From Fennellomyces sp. T-0311 (lineage: Eukaryota; Mucoromycota; Mucoromycetes; Mucorales; Lichtheimiaceae): 64,000 nt of DNA. The stretch is from positions 186,001-250,000 of the forward strand of contig JALLLT010000026.1 in the NCBI GenBank assembly GCA_025266875.1, given 5' to 3'. How positions within the stretch are numbered: position 1 is the stretch's first letter; the number at the start of each line of letters is the position of its first letter. The notes beneath the pieces are model-generated. The model made no database searches, was not told the DNA's origin, and saw only the letters and a program-made list of their open reading frames with translations. The position numbers and the translations under genes are program-made. Of the stretch, positions 60,565 through 64,000 are shown piece after piece.

Positions 60565-61272
60565 ATGGATCCACTACTTTCGAGCATCAAGCAGACCTAC
60601 GAGTCTGCCAGTCTATCATCGCTCATCCTCATCGAACTTTTATTCTTTGCCATCTGTCTGCACTGGTGCCTACCGCAGCGGCACCGACAAGCCAAGACGG
60701 TCAAACTGGCGACGTCGACGGAACACGTATGGAAGGTTATTCTGGACATTCATCGATATCCGCAATGGCGATCGCACGTCGTGAGCGTCCAACCGTTGAT
60801 GAACCAACAGCACCAGTTCTTGGAGCACGTTGCACGAACACGACAGCATCTGGAACACAAACAACGACTGCAGGATAATCTGACGACGACATTCAAAACA
60901 CGTGTGCGAGCGATTGACATGAACCGAGTGAATGAGACCACACTCATTCGCACAGACCGACGGTGTACGTCATGCAAAGAGCCCCTCAAGTTCCCGCGGT
61001 CGTCGTTTGAACGGGAATGGGAAATTCATGTACGGCCCGCAGACGAAGGGTGCCTGGTCACACTTGTCGAGACGGTCCGAACGGAAGGGTACCTAGCTCG
61101 CTGGCTGGGACCCATCTTTGGCGGTTTCCATCGGGTGTCGCAGCGCTTCTTGTTGGATTTGGCCAAGGAAATCGAACGACAGCACAAGCAGCGGGTGTTG
61201 CAGGATCAGTCTATCTGTGAATCTCCCGTGGCTTTACAAAAAACTGTATTGAATGACATGTACACTGTATAA
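60565..61272 (+). CDS. Membrane-anchored START/SRPBCC-like protein
   Basis: A single exon of 235 aa. A hydrophobic helix at about residues 17-34 (SSLILIELLFFAICLHWC) anchors the N-terminus. The rest fits the polyketide-cyclase/START-like helix-grip fold: TVKLATSTEHVWKVILDIHR at the start of the fold, YPQWRSHVVSVQPL, TTLIRTD strand, a Cys pair (RRCTSCKE), then VRTEGYLARWLGPIFGGFHR and a long C-terminal helix (VSQRFLLDLAKEIERQ). Such folds bind lipids or other hydrophobic ligands; here the ligand is unknown. The start at 60565 was chosen because the other frames are shadows and a pyrimidine tract precedes it. Confidence 0.87.
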   Translation: MDPLLSSIKQTYESASLSSLILIELLFFAICLHWCLPQRHRQAKTVKLATSTEHVWKVILDIHRYPQWRSHVVSVQPLMNQQHQFLEHVARTRQHLEHKQRLQDNLTTTFKTRVRAIDMNRVNETTLIRTDRRCTSCKEPLKFPRSSFEREWEIHVRPADEGCLVTLVETVRTEGYLARWLGPIFGGFHRVSQRFLLDLAKEIERQHKQRVLQDQSICESPVALQKTVLNDMYTV

Positions 61273-61309
61273 TATATCCATCCCATAAACAAAACAGCTG
61301 GTCAGATGC

Positions 61310-61600
61310 TCATTGTTTGCTTTGCTTTTCCGCTTCCTTATCCACCCGCAGCGCCTCGAGCGCTTCCGCCAGCTCCTTGGCCGCCGTCACTTGCGCATGC
61401 AGTCGACTCGACTTTACTGGAATCCGCGAAGGCTTTTGCGCAGCTCGTCGTCGTTTGCTGATTCGTGCTGATGGGTGCGATGCTTGCAGTGTGCGATCCG
61501 TTGTCTTGTGTTTCAAATCCGCCAGACATGGAGGTTCTCTCCATCCGGTCAACGGTGCATGGGTGTTACGGGTATTCAGCCATTGTTCATTGCTCTTCAT
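61310..61600 (-). CDS. Small unknown protein, 96 aa
   Basis: A single-exon frame with a basic middle (RISKRRRAAQKPSRIPVK) and a C-terminal coiled-coil-like helix (AKELAEALEALRVDKEAE). It converges with the START-like gene (37 bp between stop codons) and lies in the same direction as FAB1, starting just 50 bp after the FAB1 stop. No domain recognised. The helix and composition argue for a real protein, but it could be spurious or part of a longer FAB1 3' UTR. Confidence 0.45.
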   Translation of the reverse strand: MKSNEQWLNTRNTHAPLTGWREPPCLADLKHKTTDRTLQASHPSARISKRRRAAQKPSRIPVKSSRLHAQVTAAKELAEALEALRVDKEAEKQSKQ

Positions 61601-61650
61601 TAGATCAAGAAAAAAAAAGTGGTATACAAAAGGGGGAAAAGAGCGCAGAA

Positions 61651-64000
61651 TTACAAATTAGAGTCGACGGCGGTTATCTTTGGGGGGTCTTCGTGGTGGT
61701 ATTGCCGACGGAACATCTTGGCACTCCAAAAGTCAGGCACCATCAAAAAGTATCGATCCATGGCTTCCCGGAATCGGATCCGATACTGCTTGGGCGAAAT
61801 GATGGTCGGCTCTTTGCCGCCGCCGCCCAGAATACCGGACTCCTTCACCCAGCTCTCCAGCTTTTTGTCCCATGTAAAAGTACGAATAAAGTCTAGATCC
61901 ATGCATTAGGATGGTTTATCCATACATGACAGCGACAACTCACCAACAATGCCCACGATCAGTTCACGGTTCTCCTCATCCACGCCGACCAGCAGCGAGT
62001 AATCCATGACGTCCAGTCGAGAGAGAAACAGGGTGTCATTGTGGAGCGAGCCTCGCAGCATCTCCTTGGAATGGGAGCGCAGAAACAAGGGCGATTGGAA
62101 CATGACTAGTATAGATCGTTTGGTTACTGTTAGGCCCAACGATGACGCTGAGAAGATACCTACGTTCAACCATGTTTTCATCCAAAAGCACCTCGTTTTC
62201 ACGTCCCGTGGCCTGAACATGACGATTTCTCATCGATCCTTTCAGATCAAAGATCTTTTTGACGCAGCGTTCGTAAAACAGATTCTCCATCACAAGGATA
62301 TCCATGCGCATCGACTTTCCAGTGGTCGAGTTTTTGAACCCGATTCGGTACAATCCAAAGATCTTGCTCAGTACCGTGGGCAACTAGCATCCAAAGTGCG
62401 TTAATCCGTGCTTTTCTTTTTATCCGCAAGCGAGTTCTGGCTTACCTCGTGGAAAAAGGCCTCGGACATGTACTGGAAATAGGAAGGTGCAAAGCGTAAG
62501 AATGCATCCATCTCGTATCGAGATATTTGTTTGATCAACAGACGATCATCTAAACACAATAAGTCTTTTTTTTTCTCAATTCCAATAGAACCCAACCTTT
62601 TGTTTTCAAGAATGTTGATCCTGATTTTCCACCAGAAGAGTCCCACTTGCAGCAACTTGCCAGAGATGCAATGTAACTATCTTCGCAGCCGCAGTTGCGT
62701 CTTAACGCATCAAACTGCTCGACAAAGAATATCTTGCAAAAGAACTTTGTCGTTCCATCCGCAAAATCTGATTCGACGCATTTGAACCAATGTTCAATAC
62801 CTTTTTCCGTGTCATATCAACGCAGACTTACAGTATCGCATGTGAATACCCGACTTGCTTCGCAATGTACGCTCGATAAACATGCCTGTCGCAGGTTCTG
62901 GAGCTGGTGTTTCTTTTTCACTGCACTGGTCGCCTAGGACACTCTGTTCCTCGGAAACTACCGGAATATCACCATGACCGCCTTTGCGAATCTCTTTCAA
63001 CATGTTGAGATAATCATCACAGTTGAGGGTATATGCAACAATGGTACTCGGCTCATCCTCGCCAACAATAATCAGTGATCCAGGGAATAAGTGCTCTAAT
63101 GGGGATCTAATACACAGCTTTCCGTTAATAAACGTTGATCTTGCCAATGGTGCCACTTACAAAGGATATTCCAAGGGCAACAAATTACCGAGACCTTTCT
63201 CAGCAAGCATGTTTGTAATTGTCTTTAAGAACGAGTTTCGCTCTGAACCACTCGTTGAGAGTTCCAATGTGGACGGTTCTATGCGATCTCCACTAAGAGT
63301 CGATCCAATTATTTAGAAAAAAGAACGTACCAAGGTTACTCATGCTGGCGTTTTGTTTTGTAGGTATAGGTTGACCATGAGCTTGATCTATGGCTCTAAA
63401 GTCGGATATCGTGTGATGATGAACTCTATCATTCGTCTTGTCATCTTCATCAAAAGAAAGATGGGGAACCGTATCCACGGGAGAATCATGTAAGATGGGT
63501 TGTCCTAGCTGAGGAATGATTTCGCGTCCCCAAGATTCATCGTATTCGTCCGTATGCGTCAATGAAAACGTCAAATTTTTGCGACTTGGAGAAGTCTTGG
63601 GTTCATCCTCGCTGCTATCACTATCATCCGTATCGCTCGCTTGGAACTCATCATCCGATTCTTCGCGCACAAGTTCTCGAATCGTCGTGTACACTTCCAT
63701 GGATGATTTACTCGGCAATCGTTGTCGAACACTGCGCGTACGTCCATGGCGATTGTTGGACGGCGTACCGAATTTGACATTGGTTGGCAGTTTCGATGGC
63801 TTGGGTTCAGCCAGGGAACTCGTTGATGAACCTGGCGATTCGCGACTACGTGGGTAATAACGCAATGGATGCAAACGATGTGTTGTTGCCGAACTACCAC
63901 GTTCAGCGGATCCTTTGTAACCATAACGGTATCCGCTCAATGCCAATTCACGCTTTTCACTTGATCCTTCGTTATCCGACATGCGCTCGCGAACTTGTGC
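61651..64000 (-). CDS. 1-phosphatidylinositol-3-phosphate 5-kinase Fab1/PIKfyve, C-terminal part
   Basis: Eight exons in the window (64000-63331, 63287-63161, 63106-62832, 62767-62597, 62549-62446, 62383-62164, 62105-61944, 61892-61651) give 656 aa; the gene continues past base 64000 and lacks its FYVE and chaperonin-like N-terminus here. A Ser/Asp-rich acidic linker leads to the PIPK domain: [46 protein letters not shown], the catalytic [25 protein letters not shown] and [14 protein letters not shown]. It makes PI(3,5)P2 on endosome and vacuole membranes. It ends in KITAVDSNL. Introns are 43-64 nt; the shortest (63288-63330, 43 nt) uses an acceptor chosen by reading phase. Confidence 0.94.

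Noticed and set aside
63516..63857. 113-codon plus-strand ORF opposite FAB1
   Set aside because: It is the antisense shadow of the Ser/Asp-rich linker of FAB1.
1..64000. CRISPR arrays, bacterial operons or prophage genes
   Set aside because: No repeat-spacer pattern, and every firm gene has spliceosomal introns or eukaryotic family membership.

Overview
This is nuclear DNA of a filamentous fungus, most likely a Mucoromycota (Mucorales-like) mould. The genes are interrupted by many short GT-AG introns, mostly 48-67 nt. Single-copy eukaryotic genes (V-ATPase c'', Puf6, Cmr1, Fab1, UBE2S) show it is a chromosome. A GH46 chitosanase and F-box/LRR genes and relics fit a fungus with a chitosan-rich wall. 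The lineage is inferred from gene content, not from a marker gene. I rebuilt the gene models by hand from splice sites and reading phase; every listed spliced CDS sums to a whole number of codons.

Layout. 1-1146: intergenic, with an RPA-like OB-fold relic. 1147-2504 (-): active secreted aspartic protease. 5368-7184 (-): glutamine/alanine-rich zinc-finger regulator. 8270-9902 (-): CMR1/WDR76. 12582-16271 (+): 12-exon DUF1765-type protein with a 20-nt microexon. 16520-18416 and 19439-21299 (-): tandem peroxisomal 4CL-type acyl-CoA ligases ending AKL and SKL. 24003-25222 (-): GH46 chitosanase. 25670-27386 (-): modular secreted Cys-rich protein with WFYQP repeats. 27572-28647 (+): UBE2S with a C-terminal LRRL tail. 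28917-30615 (-): STE20/PAK-type kinase. 30984-40602 (-): four tandem secreted aspartic-protease-like genes. 43635-43879 (-): 63-aa metallothionein. 44392-46001 (-): F-box/LRR protein. 46937-47714 (+): VMA16. 47763-49817 (-): PUF6. 49818-60564: 10.7 kb without an intact gene, holding F-box/TPR/LRR relics and a 53-bp tandem repeat. 60565-61272 (+): START-like membrane protein. 61310-61600 (-): small ORF. 61651-64000 (-): 3' part of FAB1, running off the window.

The most unusual system is the four-gene array. All four proteins keep a signal peptide, the N-lobe DTGS motif and an identical 8-exon structure. In all four the second catalytic aspartate is alanine (ATGT/ATGS instead of DTGT). All also carry a basic loop with a KR pair between the lobes. 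This looks like a duplicated family of secreted pseudo-aspartyl proteases kept under selection. The second notable gene is the modular Cys-rich protein, whose C-P-x-E-C-P-x-x-C modules begin exactly at phase-2 introns that split a cysteine codon. The peroxisomal ligases, chitosanase, secreted proteases and metallothionein suggest nutrient scavenging, wall remodelling and stress handling, but no single pathway joins all the genes.
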